A stretch of DNA of 64,000 nucleotides from Olivibacter jilunii (lineage in GTDB: Bacteria; Bacteroidota; Bacteroidia; Sphingobacteriales; Sphingobacteriaceae), in contig NZ_LR027852.1 of assembly GCF_900607235.1 (NCBI RefSeq), positions 1 through 64,000 on the forward strand. Direction: 5' to 3'. The notes under the pieces are model-generated. The model was given only the letters and a program-made list of their open reading frames with translations. It was not told where the DNA came from and ran no database searches. Positions 56,398-64,000 of the stretch are shown piece after piece. How positions within the stretch are numbered: the first letter of the stretch is position 1; each line of letters begins with the position of its first letter. The position numbers and the translations under genes are program-made.

Positions 56398-56449
56398 TTA
56401 GCGATTAGGGGTTAGTCTTTTGAAATGAAGTGCTAAAACTAATCGCTAA
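56398..56449. terminator. Possible bidirectional terminator
   Basis: TTAGCGATTAG (56398-56408) and CTAATCGCTAA (56439-56449) are perfect 11-base arms with a 30-base loop, between the convergent OmpA and iron-sulfur genes. There is no strong T run, so termination is only inferred. Confidence 0.4.
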
Positions 56450-56462
56450 CAGCTAAGGACTT

Positions 56463-57257
56463 CTAAAGTTCATTCGCTCTGGCTGTTATCTCTGCGATAT
56501 CCAATACCTGCACTTCCTGCTCCTTATTGTAGTTTTTAACACCATCTTTGAGCATTGTCATACAGAAGGGGCATGCTGCTGCTATGATATGTGGATCGGT
56601 TTGCAGCGCTTCATCAATCCGTTCGATATTAATATCCTTTCTTCCTTTTTCGGGCTCTTTAAACATTTGGGCACCGCCGGCACCACAGCATAGTCCATTG
56701 CTTTTACATCGTTTCATCTCTACAAGCTGTGCATCAAGTACTTCGAGTGCTTTTCGAGGAGCCTCATATACGTTGTTTCCGCGACCTAAATAGCAAGGGT
56801 CATGAAAAGTTATTCTTTTACCCTTGAATGGTTTTCCCTCCGTTTGCTTGAGTTTTCCCTCATCAATTAATTGTTGGATCAATTGGCTGTGATGAACCAC
56901 TTCATATTGTCCGCCTAATGCAGGGTATTCATTTTTCAGCGTATTGAAGCAGTGCGGGCAAGCGGTTACGATCTTCTTTATCTCATACGTGTTTAATGTT
57001 TGGATATTCATTTGAGCCTGCATTTGAAATAGGAATTCATTGCCAGCCCGTTTAGCCGGGTCTCCGGTACAACCTTCTTCGGTTCCTAGTATGGCAAATT
57101 TAAGGCCCACATGATTCAAGATCTTACAAATGTCACGAGTGATGTGTTGAGCACGCTCGTCAAAGCTACCTGCACAACCTACCCAAAATAGTATTTCCGG
57201 ATTTTCCCCCTTGGCTGCCATTTCGGCCATAGTAGGGATATGTAGCGTGTTATCCAT
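56463..57257 (-). CDS. HdrB-like CCG-domain iron-sulfur protein
   Basis: 264 aa. Two cysteine-rich CCG-type domains: ILFWVGCAGSFDERAQ with VTACPHCFNTLKNEY, and HDPCYLGRGNNVYEAPRKAL with SNGLCCGAGGAQMFKEP and AAACPFCMTMLKDG. This is the fold of heterodisulfide reductase subunit B and of the GlpC/LldE type, which carry unusual iron-sulfur clusters for electron or thiol chemistry. It follows the membrane HdrC-like gene by 80 bases on the same strand, so the pair makes a membrane-bound complex that probably passes electrons to or from the quinone pool. The electron partner in Bacteroidota is not known to me. Confidence 0.85.
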   Translation of the reverse strand: MDNTLHIPTMAEMAAKGENPEILFWVGCAGSFDERAQHITRDICKILNHVGLKFAILGTEEGCTGDPAKRAGNEFLFQMQAQMNIQTLNTYEIKKIVTACPHCFNTLKNEYPALGGQYEVVHHSQLIQQLIDEGKLKQTEGKPFKGKRITFHDPCYLGRGNNVYEAPRKALEVLDAQLVEMKRCKSNGLCCGAGGAQMFKEPEKGRKDINIERIDEALQTDPHIIAAACPFCMTMLKDGVKNYNKEQEVQVLDIAEITARANEL

Positions 57258-57337
57258 TATTTTTATTTAAGTATCATGACTAAGTGTAAAGGATGTGCGT
57301 CCTCTTGATATATATTTATGCCTTGTATTTTCGATAA

Positions 57338-58633
57338 CTAAAGGCCTTCTCTCCAGTTTACGCGATCAGCTTGTGCATATTTCCATGGAGCTCCGTTATT
57401 TTCAACATTAGCAAACATTGTATTCAAGCTGGATGGTGCCAGTGATTCTTCCATGACAATATATCGTCTCATATCCATAATAATTTCCAAGGGATTAATA
57501 TTAACAGGGCAAGCTTCTGTGCAGGCGTTGCAGCTTGTGCAAGCCCAAAGTTCTTCCCGCGAAATATAATTATCTAATAGCGATTTCCCATCCTCTGTAA
57601 ATGAGCCGTTTTTATCTATTTGTTTTCCGACTTCTACCATACGGTCCCGAGTATCCATCATGATTTTCCGCGGTGAAAGTAATTTTCCGGTGATGTTCGC
57701 CGGGCATACTGAGGTACAACGACCGCATTCGGTACAAGTATACGCATCCAGTAAATTTTTCCAGGTGAGATCCGTAATGTCTTTTACACCAAAGCGTGCA
57801 GGTTGATCACTTACCGGCGGCGCATAGGAAGGATCGAGCATCGCTTTAACTTCGTGCGTCACAGCGTCCATATTTGTAAATTGACCCTTCGGTTTTAGGT
57901 TGGAAAAGTAAGTATTCGGGAAGGCCAATACAATATGTAAATGCTTTGAATAGGGAAGATAATTCAAGAAAACCAATACACCCACGATGTGAAACCACCA
58001 GCAACTGCGCTCAATGACCCGAAGCGAATCCGGATTTTCAGGCAATAAAGGAAGCAGCAGAGAACTCATCGGGAAAGAGCCGGTGATCGATGTGCTATGA
58101 ATTTGCAATTGCAATTTATAATCAGCGGCATTCATAGACAAGAATGCCGTCATTAAAGCTATCTCTGCAAGCAAAATAAGATTGGCATCGGTTCTTGGCC
58201 AACGGGTCATCTCCACTCCGAAGAAACGTTTTACATGTATAATGTTTCTTCGGATTAAGAAGATCACGCAGCCGAGTAGTACAGAGAGAGCCAACCACTC
58301 GAAGCATGCTATCAGTAAATTGTACAGAGCGCCCAAACCGGAAAAAGCACGATGGGTGCCCGCTAAGCCGTCAATAACGATCTCCAACATTTCTATATTG
58401 ATGATGATAAAACCTAAGTAAACAAAAAGATGCAATACGAAGGGAATGGGGCGCTTGGCCATTTTGCTTTGGCCGAAGGCAACACGAAGCATGGTTCGCC
58501 ATCGCACACCAGGCTGATCACTCCTATCTGTCGGTTTTCCTAACTTGATATTCCGGATAATCTTGCGCGCGTTATAAGTTACTAAAGCAATTGCCGTCAA
58601 TAAAATGATCGCAAAGATAATTTGGCCTATCAT
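57338..58633 (-). CDS. Membrane (Fe-S) oxidoreductase subunit, NarI-like helices plus HdrC-like ferredoxin
   Basis: 431 aa. The N-terminal half has about five membrane helices (1-20, 65-88, 103-127, 150-168, 210-225) with several His residues (HLFVYLGF, WWFHIVGVLVFLNYLPYSKHLHI) that may hold heme b. The C-terminal half carries two [4Fe-4S] sites: C300, C303, C306, C310 (CTECGRCTSVCP) and C365, C368, C371, C375 (CTSCNACTEACP). It is the first gene of the operon with the HdrB-like gene. A perfect palindrome lies upstream at 58667-58692. Role: electron transfer between the quinone pool and a soluble donor, inferred from the family. Confidence 0.85.
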   Translation of the reverse strand: MIGQIIFAIILLTAIALVTYNARKIIRNIKLGKPTDRSDQPGVRWRTMLRVAFGQSKMAKRPIPFVLHLFVYLGFIIINIEMLEIVIDGLAGTHRAFSGLGALYNLLIACFEWLALSVLLGCVIFLIRRNIIHVKRFFGVEMTRWPRTDANLILLAEIALMTAFLSMNAADYKLQLQIHSTSITGSFPMSSLLLPLLPENPDSLRVIERSCWWFHIVGVLVFLNYLPYSKHLHIVLAFPNTYFSNLKPKGQFTNMDAVTHEVKAMLDPSYAPPVSDQPARFGVKDITDLTWKNLLDAYTCTECGRCTSVCPANITGKLLSPRKIMMDTRDRMVEVGKQIDKNGSFTEDGKSLLDNYISREELWACTSCNACTEACPVNINPLEIIMDMRRYIVMEESLAPSSLNTMFANVENNGAPWKYAQADRVNWREGL

Positions 58634-58650
58634 AACAATATGGTTTTTTA

Positions 58651-58658
58651 CGAAGTTA
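58651..58658 (-). promoter_or_regulatory. Possible -7 box of the iron-sulfur operon
   Basis: TAACTTCG on the minus strand (58658 to 58651), the same TAnnTTCG variant as at dnaX, 17 bases before the start codon. The palindrome 58667-58692 occupies the -33 region. Confidence 0.4.
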
Positions 58659-58666
58659 CATAAAAC

Positions 58667-58692
58667 TATTTATTATGCTTGCATAATAAATA
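58667..58692. promoter_or_regulatory. Perfect 12-bp-arm palindrome, likely operator
   Basis: TATTTATTATGC, TT, GCATAATAAATA: both arms match perfectly over 12 bases with a 2-base centre. It lies 33-60 bases before the iron-sulfur start, overlapping where the -33 element should be. The short AT-rich dyad with a tight centre suits a dimeric winged-helix repressor. No regulator gene is next to it. Confidence 0.6.
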
Positions 58693-58872
58693 AAATTTAG
58701 AAAAGATTTAAATTGCCAGATATGATGCTAAAGGTGTTGCTTAGTACGCGATAAAAGAGGTCATGATTTTTTAAAACCACTCATGCAATACGGTACGATT
58801 TTGTAAAAAAACCAGGTACATGTCATGTTTTTTGCCTTTTTTATTTATTTTCCTCAAGTAATTCATTCGATT

Positions 58873-61035
58873 ATGGTTAAAAGACTACTCCTGCTTAAAT
58901 TATCTGTTTTTATCAGCTGTGCGGTAACGGCGCAGCAGTCTACCGAATCTATTCAGGTTACAGATATGCTTAACATACAACGTATCAATCAGCTTGAAAT
59001 TTCGCCAGATAAAAAACTGATCCTGTTTAATGTTCAAAAAATAAAGGGGCGAGAAAGTGACGTAGATAATTATGAATATGATAACCAGCTTTGGATGGCG
59101 AACAGGGAAGAACAATATAAGCTAAGGCAACTTACCTATAGTGAGCAGAATCCAAGTCAGCCTTCTTTCAGCCCGAAGGGAAGCGATATTCTTTTTGTTA
59201 GGACGATAAAAGGTAAACCGCAGCTGTTTTTAATGTCGTTATCCGGAGGAGAGCCGATGCAGCTTACCGATTTTAAATATGGTGCAAGCTCACCAAAATG
59301 GAGCCCTGACGGAAAGAAAATAGTATTTAGTGCCACCTTGAAATTGGAAGAGCTCCTGCAGGATTCGCTATTAAATCCGAAGCAACAATTGCCTTTATGG
59401 TTGAGTGAAAAACCCGGTTATCGAGATAATCATTATCTCGGAAAGTCGGATGCAAAAGCTAATCCAAATGGAAATCTTGCAGAAGTCAGGGCCTATCTGG
59501 CTCAGAATGAAAGGGAATATAAGGCAAAAGTAATCAATAAGCTACAGTTTCAGGGAGAAGCTGCTACCTCGAGTGAAATGCGCTTTACCCATTTATTCGT
59601 CATTGCGGTTTCAGATGGTGCACCGCAGACCGCGCCAAGGGCAATCACGACGGGTTTTAACAGTTATAGTGATCCTTATTTTTGCAACAACGACCAAATC
59701 GTCGTTAATGGGAGGCTTTCGGATACAATATTTCCGGATCGTGCATTAGAAAGCGCTGTCTATAAAATAAGCTTGAGTAGTCCTCTTCCTCAAAAAATAT
59801 TGGGAAAAAAAGAGCTGTCTTATAGAATCAACACGGTATCTCCATTCGGGAGCTATCTGATATATAGCGAATCCATGGTCGCTACACCGAATGTACCAAG
59901 TGTGCATGTGATGGATTTAACGGAATCTAAACACTTGTATCCAATTGACTTGGATCGAAATATGGGAAACTTCAAATGGGCTGAAAAAGAAGATCAGGTT
60001 TATTTTACCGCTCAAAGCAACGGAGGGATTCCACTTTATCGATTTTCATTAAGGGGAGCCAAGCTGGAGAAATTATCGAGTGAACATGTAGGAATTGAAG
60101 ACTACGTGATTGGAAAAAAAGTATTAGTTTATACCAAGACGAGTGTAAACAACCCGTGCGAACTGGAAATAGCCGATATGGATATGAAGCAAACCCAGAG
60201 AATCAGTTCTTTCAATGCAAGCTGGTTGAAGAACAGGAAACTCAGTTTGCCGGAAAAGCATGTTTTCAAGAACGAGGAGGGAATGGAAGTGGAGTATTGG
60301 GTAATGAAGCCCATTGGTTTTCAAGAGGGGAAGAAATATCCTTTATTGCTGGAGATTCATGGTGGACCGAGTGCCATGTGGGGACCGGGCGAGAATAGTA
60401 TGTGGCATGAATATCAGTTTTTCTGTGCAAAAGGTTATGGTATTGTCTATTGTAATCCGCGAGGATCGGGAGGGTATGGTGAAAGGTTCCTTCGGGCAAA
60501 TATGGATAATTGGGGAAAGGGACCTGCCAAAGATGTTTTGGAGGCTTTGGATCGAACAGTAGCGGAAGGTTGGGCTGATACGAGTAGACTGTTGCTGACA
60601 GGCGGTTCTTATGCCGGTTATCTGGTAAGTTGGATTATTGGGCACGACCAACGTTTTAAGGCAGCGTGTAGTCAACGAGGTGTGTATGATCTAAAGACCT
60701 TTTTTGGAGAAGGAAACGCGTGGCGGCTGGTGCCGAACTATTTCGGTGGTTATCCTTGGGAAGAGAAAACCAGACAAACGATCGAACGGGAATCGCCTAT
60801 TAATTATGTGTCAAATATAAAAACTCCGTATATCATCTTTCACGGTGAGAATGATCTACGTACGGGTGTTATACAGAGCGAAATGCTATATAAAAGCTTA
60901 AAGATATTAGGAAGGCCGGTTGAATATGTGAGGCATCCCGGTGCTACCCACGAAATTACACGTAGTGGAGATAATAGGCAACGTATAGACCAGATGTTGC
61001 GTACTTACGAGTTTTTTGAGCGTTTTATTAACTGA
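58873..61035 (+). CDS. Exported S9-family prolyl oligopeptidase / dipeptidyl aminopeptidase
   Basis: 720 aa from the ATG at 58873, which gives a clean signal peptide (CAVTAQ, about residue 20); an upstream ATG at 58825 would add a second hydrophobic stretch and is less likely. Residues about 25-460 form a WD/TolB-like beta-propeller (LEISPDKKLILFNV, QPSFSPKGSDILFVR, SPKWSPDGKKIVFSA). The C-terminal alpha/beta hydrolase has YPLLLEIHGGP, and the triad is S579 in GGSYAGY, D661 in HGENDLR and H693 in GATHEI. It trims peptides, often after proline, in the periplasm. It stands alone and is followed by a strong terminator hairpin. Confidence 0.92.
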   Translation: MVKRLLLLKLSVFISCAVTAQQSTESIQVTDMLNIQRINQLEISPDKKLILFNVQKIKGRESDVDNYEYDNQLWMANREEQYKLRQLTYSEQNPSQPSFSPKGSDILFVRTIKGKPQLFLMSLSGGEPMQLTDFKYGASSPKWSPDGKKIVFSATLKLEELLQDSLLNPKQQLPLWLSEKPGYRDNHYLGKSDAKANPNGNLAEVRAYLAQNEREYKAKVINKLQFQGEAATSSEMRFTHLFVIAVSDGAPQTAPRAITTGFNSYSDPYFCNNDQIVVNGRLSDTIFPDRALESAVYKISLSSPLPQKILGKKELSYRINTVSPFGSYLIYSESMVATPNVPSVHVMDLTESKHLYPIDLDRNMGNFKWAEKEDQVYFTAQSNGGIPLYRFSLRGAKLEKLSSEHVGIEDYVIGKKVLVYTKTSVNNPCELEIADMDMKQTQRISSFNASWLKNRKLSLPEKHVFKNEEGMEVEYWVMKPIGFQEGKKYPLLLEIHGGPSAMWGPGENSMWHEYQFFCAKGYGIVYCNPRGSGGYGERFLRANMDNWGKGPAKDVLEALDRTVAEGWADTSRLLLTGGSYAGYLVSWIIGHDQRFKAACSQRGVYDLKTFFGEGNAWRLVPNYFGGYPWEEKTRQTIERESPINYVSNIKTPYIIFHGENDLRTGVIQSEMLYKSLKILGRPVEYVRHPGATHEITRSGDNRQRIDQMLRTYEFFERFIN

Positions 61036-61040
61036 TTTTG

Positions 61041-61098
61041 TCCTTAGCTTTACCGCCCTCAGACGACATAGTAAAAAAGAGGGCGGTAAAGCTAAGGA
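61041..61098 (+). terminator. Long perfect terminator hairpin after the S9 peptidase
   Basis: Two perfect 20-base arms (61041-61060 and 61079-61098, TCCTTAGCTTTACCGCCCTC and its complement) with an 18-base loop, followed by TTTTATATAA. The stem is much longer than needed for termination. The rest of the 413-base gap to the tRNA shows no gene. Confidence 0.75.
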
Positions 61099-61419
61099 TT
61101 TTATATAACCAGGATGGTTTGTAAAAATAATTTTTGAAAGAATAGGCCGTACAATTGTTCTAAATTTATTATATTAAATTCAGCTTTGGAAAAAATAACG
61201 CCACCTTGGCAAAGGTAGAGAGATGAATGGTGACAAACAATCCCTGTTTTTCGGTATTTTTATTCTCTTTCATTAAAACCGATTTCCCATTTCCAAAGTT
61301 CAGAAGCCGGGACGCAAAATGCAAAAATATTCGACCAAATAACTATCTAATACGACAAAATGAGGTTGTATTGATATGCGTATTGGTTTGGTTCGTCACT
61401 TCGAGAATTGTGTAACAAA

Positions 61420-61445
61420 AAAGCCTCAGTGTTATCTGAGGCTTT
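61420..61445 (-). terminator. Terminator of tRNA-Phe
   Basis: AAAGCCTCAG and CTGAGGCTTT (10-base perfect arms, loop TGTTAT). On the minus strand the stem runs into TTTTTTGTTA, a standard Rho-independent terminator just after the tRNA. Confidence 0.8.
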
Positions 61446-61448
61446 CTG

Positions 61449-61521
61449 TGGTACCAACTGGATTCGAACCAGTGACACAAGGATTTTCAGTCCTTTGCTC
61501 TACCAACTGAGCTATGGTACC
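61449..61521 (-). tRNA. tRNA-Phe (GAA)
   Basis: 73 bases on the minus strand. The acceptor stem GGTACCA pairs with TGGTACC, the D arm contains AGCTCAGTTGGTAGAGC, the anticodon stem AAGGA/TCCTT encloses CTGAAAA with anticodon GAA, and the T arm is CTGGTTCGAATCCAG. The discriminator is A, and the 3' CCA is not encoded (C-A-G follows). A promoter lies just upstream and a terminator just downstream, so it is a single-gene unit. Confidence 0.97.
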
Positions 61522-61566
61522 GTCAAACGTTGGTTTTTTTATTTCCGTTCGTTTGTTTTGGGACTG

Positions 61567-61597
61567 CAAATGTAGTGTCTTTTTTGAATTCACCAAA
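61567..61597 (-). promoter_or_regulatory. Promoter of tRNA-Phe
   Basis: On the minus strand TTTG (61597-61594), 19 bases, TACATTTG (61574-61567). The tRNA begins 45 bases after the -7 box. Confidence 0.65.
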
Positions 61598-61684
61598 GTT
61601 TTCTTAAAAAAAAGATGCGTTTTTTTTAAGAATATGGTGCATAGGCCTGATTCACAGCTACAAAATTTTAAATGTAATTTAGGC

Positions 61685-62077
61685 TTACTTGAGTAGCCCC
61701 TTTTCTTTTAGATCTTCAAATATAATCTTATCAACCTCGGAAACTCTTGGCTTGTCATTGTACGATAGCCAAACGACTTCTTCAATTTCAGCCGACGCTT
61801 GCAAAATACCGTGAAAGGATGCTGTGTAGCAGCGCATGTTAACCATAATTCCTACTGGATGATCATGAGCTTGGGCGGAGAATTCTCCATAAAATCTGAT
61901 CGATTCAGGAATTATAGTCACTGTCAACTCTTCTGCGATCTCTCTAATTAGAGCTTCTATATCTGATTCGCCTGCCTCACGCTTACCGCCGGGAAGATAA
62001 TAGGTGTCTTTCCCTCTGCTGCGTGTCGATAGGATTCGGCCGTCTTTAATTTCAATGAGTGCAAGTTTGTCGATCAT
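61685..62077 (-). CDS. Nudix hydrolase
   Basis: 130 aa. The Nudix box is complete: G31-x5-E37-x7-R45-E46-x2-E49-E50 within PGGKREAGESDIEALIREIAEE. The N-terminal strand MIDKLALIEIKDGRILSTRSRGKDTYYLPGGK and the late VSEVDKIIFEDLKEKGLL are typical of small MutT-like enzymes that cut nucleoside diphosphate derivatives. The substrate cannot be read. It lies 48 bases after lspA on the same strand and may be co-transcribed with it. Confidence 0.93.
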   Translation of the reverse strand: MIDKLALIEIKDGRILSTRSRGKDTYYLPGGKREAGESDIEALIREIAEELTVTIIPESIRFYGEFSAQAHDHPVGIMVNMRCYTASFHGILQASAEIEEVVWLSYNDKPRVSEVDKIIFEDLKEKGLLK

Positions 62078-62125
62078 TCCCTTTATTATGATTGATAGCC
62101 TAAGGCATGTTTGCTCATGGCGATA

Positions 62126-62644
62126 TTAAGTGTTATGTTTAGTGTTTTGTTCAATTTCGGAAAGCGTTAATTCATTCTTTCTTTGAGCCCAAAAGCCAAT
62201 GATTATCAAAATCATTCCTGTCATAATCGATACATCCGCCATATTAAAAATACCTGTTTTAATGAAAAGGTAATCAATGTGCATAAAATCCGTGACCGAT
62301 CCATAGAGAATTCTGTCGTAAAGATTGCCTATTCCGCCACCAAGCGCAAAGGCAATACCTACCGATAGCCAGGCTGAGTTTTTGTCTTGCTGTATTAAGT
62401 AATAAAGGCCGAATAGTAAAATTAGGGCAGGAAGTATGGATAGAAATATGATTTTTACGATTCCGGGCAGGTTGTTGCCCAAGCTTAAAAAAGCACCGCT
62501 ATTTTCTACTTTAGTTAAGACAAAATACCTGTCGACAATCTTAATCTCTTCATAGTAATCAATTTTTTCACGAACGATGCGTTTTGATACTTGATCGCAG
62601 CCCACATTTATTAGTACCAATAGTAGGAGTAATATAGTTCTCAT
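62126..62644 (-). CDS. lspA: Signal peptidase II (prolipoprotein signal peptidase)
   Basis: 172 aa from the ATG at 62644 (M-R-T-I-L-L-L); a longer frame to 62722 lacks similarity and adds a charged stretch before the first helix. Four membrane helices. The conserved boxes are CDQVSKRIV, VENSGAFLSLG, GGGIGNLYDRILYGSVTDFMHI with catalytic D119, and FNMADVSI with catalytic D137. It cuts the signal peptides of lipoproteins after lipidation of the Cys; many such substrates (SusD, GH30, OmpA) are encoded in this window. Confidence 0.95.
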   Translation of the reverse strand: MRTILLLLLVLINVGCDQVSKRIVREKIDYYEEIKIVDRYFVLTKVENSGAFLSLGNNLPGIVKIIFLSILPALILLFGLYYLIQQDKNSAWLSVGIAFALGGGIGNLYDRILYGSVTDFMHIDYLFIKTGIFNMADVSIMTGMILIIIGFWAQRKNELTLSEIEQNTKHNT

Positions 62645-62832
62645 CTTCTCAATAACCTGTTGACCCTTTTTTTTTCGAAGTTCGGGCAATACCGATTTGC
62701 AAGATAATACTAAAACTTCCATTTAGCAAGACCATTCGTAGAAGAGAAGTATATTAGTTTAGGCGATGGTTGCGCTTTTATTGATACCATCTGGCAGCCT
62801 TTGCCTGCCAGATGGTTAGTAAATGACTTTGG

Positions 62833-63573
62833 CTAGGCGTTTAAACCGCCATCAATGGTAAGTGAAGTGCCGGTGATATACTTGCTTTCTTCACTTGCCA
62901 AGAACGCCACTAAATTGGCAATATCACTCCCGGTACCATAATCTGATAAAGCCATTCTGCTTCGTAAAAAATCTGCCAACTCGGTGTTTGCAGGATTCAT
63001 ATCTGTATCAATTGGACCTGGTTGCACAACATTAACGGTGATGTTTTTTGGTCCTAGGTCCCGAGCCAGCCCTCTAGTAAAACCGGTTAATGCAGATTTA
63101 CTCATTGTATAAAGTGTTGTTTGTGCACTCAGTGCATTCTCCGCCATATTGCTTCCAATATTAATAATCCGACCACCGTTGGGCATACTTTTTACTGTTT
63201 CCAATGCTGCTATAAACAAGGCCCGAACGTTAATATTCATAATTTGTTCATAATCTTCCAATGTATGCTCTTCAAAGGGCCTACCAATATAAATACCGGC
63301 ATTGTTAACAAGAATATCAATAGGACCAAAGGCAGATACAACCTGTTGAATAGCGCTTTGTATTGCCTGCGGATCCGCGCTATCTGCTTGTATGGCATTC
63401 ACTTGTTTGCCCGCTTTTTGAAGCCTATCACGGAGCTGTTCAGCTTTTTCCGGCGATTTTGCATAGGTAAATGAAACATGCGCTCCTTCTGTAGCGAGTT
63501 TTTCTACAATGGCGGCACCAATTCCTCTGCTGCCACCTGTAACCAAGACTATCTTGTTTTTCAATCTTTCCAT
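62833..63573 (-). CDS. SDR-family NAD(P)-dependent oxidoreductase
   Basis: 246 aa, classical SDR. TGGSRGIG (12-19) binds the cofactor, NNAG occurs at 90-93, and the catalytic residues are S141, Y155 and K159 (LYTMSK). The end, SKYITGTSLTIDGGLNA, is typical of the FabG-like group. The residue after the second strand (TYAKSPEK) leans to NADP. It is transcribed divergently from the HxlR regulator gene with 87 bases between, the usual arrangement in which an HxlR protein controls an oxidoreductase. The natural substrate is unknown. Confidence 0.92.
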   Translation of the reverse strand: MERLKNKIVLVTGGSRGIGAAIVEKLATEGAHVSFTYAKSPEKAEQLRDRLQKAGKQVNAIQADSADPQAIQSAIQQVVSAFGPIDILVNNAGIYIGRPFEEHTLEDYEQIMNINVRALFIAALETVKSMPNGGRIINIGSNMAENALSAQTTLYTMSKSALTGFTRGLARDLGPKNITVNVVQPGPIDTDMNPANTELADFLRSRMALSDYGTGSDIANLVAFLASEESKYITGTSLTIDGGLNA

Positions 63574-63589
63574 TGGTAATTTTTTTTAC

Positions 63590-63647
63590 CAAAAGTAGGT
63601 TCTTAACTTTATATTTGTAAGTACAGATTAAATTGTTAGGTACTAAC
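63590..63647. promoter_or_regulatory. Divergent SDR/HxlR promoter region with dyad
   Basis: For the SDR gene, TACTTTTG lies on the minus strand at 63597-63590. For the HxlR gene, TATATTTG lies at 63610-63617. Between the latter and the HxlR start is the dyad GTTAG-GTA-CTAAC (63635-63647), a plausible HxlR operator for autoregulation. Confidence 0.45.
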
Positions 63648-63660
63648 AAAAACGTAAGAA

Positions 63661-64000
63661 ATGAGAAAAGAAACATCTACCAATGCTTTGAATGAGAAGC
63701 AAATTAATGATACTTGCGGTATGGCATATTCATTATCTATTATTGGAGGCAGGTGGAAACCGGCCATACTTTGTCGACTTGCTTATGGGAAAATGCGTTA
63801 TAGTGATCTGAAGAACTCAATTGACGGCATTTCTGAGCGAATGTTGGTGGCTCAACTCCGAGAGTTGGAAAAGGATTATATTGTAAAACGTAATGTCTAT
63901 GCTGTGGTGCCACCTCGCGTTGAGTACGAATTGACAGACCTTGGCCTAACGATGCGGCCTATGTTGCAGGCAATGTCCGACTGGGGGAATATGCATCGTA
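63661..64000 (+). CDS. HxlR-family transcriptional regulator (cut by window end)
   Basis: 113 aa visible, open at the right edge. CGMAYSLSIIGGRWKPAILCRLAYGKMRYSDLKNSIDGISERMLVAQLRELEKDYIVKRNVYAVVPPRVEYELTDLG is the HxlR winged helix, with the conserved Cys (about residue 19) that in several members senses electrophiles or oxidants, and GGRWKPAIL. Only a few residues should be missing, as the family is about 110-130 aa. It is divergent from the SDR gene, its probable target. Confidence 0.93.
   Translation, partial: MRKETSTNALNEKQINDTCGMAYSLSIIGGRWKPAILCRLAYGKMRYSDLKNSIDGISERMLVAQLRELEKDYIVKRNVYAVVPPRVEYELTDLGLTMRPMLQAMSDWGNMHR

Overview
The window looks like chromosomal DNA of a Bacteroidota species, most likely from the Sphingobacteriaceae (Pedobacter/Olivibacter/Parapedobacter type; genus not determinable by eye). 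The evidence is two SusC/SusD outer-membrane pairs, many secreted glycoside hydrolases whose signal peptides end in A-Q or in a lipobox Cys, promoters of the TTG-N19-21-TAnnTTTG type, and weak ribosome binding sites.

Positions 1-43941 hold a very large polysaccharide/glycoside utilisation locus (PUL), almost all on the + strand. In order: a beta-propeller glycosylase and a GH2 enzyme; a GntR-type sensor-regulator; a GH141-like beta-helix protein; a susC-susD pair with an alpha-glucuronidase-like enzyme and a rhamnose-mutarotase-like exported protein; an oxidoreductase and a sodium-solute symporter; a DUF433/DUF5615 toxin-antitoxin pair; a GH78 alpha-L-rhamnosidase; then a long tightly packed operon of a GH2 beta-galactosidase, a solute-binding-fold protein, two class III CoA-transferases, a second solute-binding-fold protein, an oxidoreductase, a MaoC-type hydratase and a FucP-type sugar importer; then GH106, GH127/146, a SASA-type acetylesterase and a DUF5703 enzyme. 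The enzymes point to a rhamnose-rich, acetylated plant glycan or glycoside carrying galactose, beta-L-arabinofuranose and probably uronic acid and fucose (rhamnogalacturonan or arabinogalactan type). The CoA-transferase/solute-binding module has no obvious role in sugar breakdown and is the best candidate here for an undescribed system.

The PUL has its own regulatory layer in the non-coding DNA. Three promoters (susC, GH78, GH2) share a direct repeat of about 10 bp with a 21-bp period that ends exactly 22 nt before the -7 box, as expected for an AraC/HTCS-type activator whose gene is not in the window. Five copies of a two-hairpin repeat with paired base changes lie 60-140 bp before PUL start codons. 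Degenerate short tandem repeats fill other gaps.

Positions 43973-64000 are mostly housekeeping: rpsF-rpsR-rplI; dnaX with a run of ten A at the end of its ATPase part; a small acidic protein; a 7TM-DISM receptor fused to an IS1595-type transposase zinc ribbon; a compact susC-susD-GH30 locus probably for beta-1,6-glucan; an OmpA lipoprotein; an HdrB/HdrC-like iron-sulfur pair under a perfect palindrome; an S9 peptidase; tRNA-Phe; a Nudix hydrolase; lspA; and a divergent SDR/HxlR pair cut by the window end.
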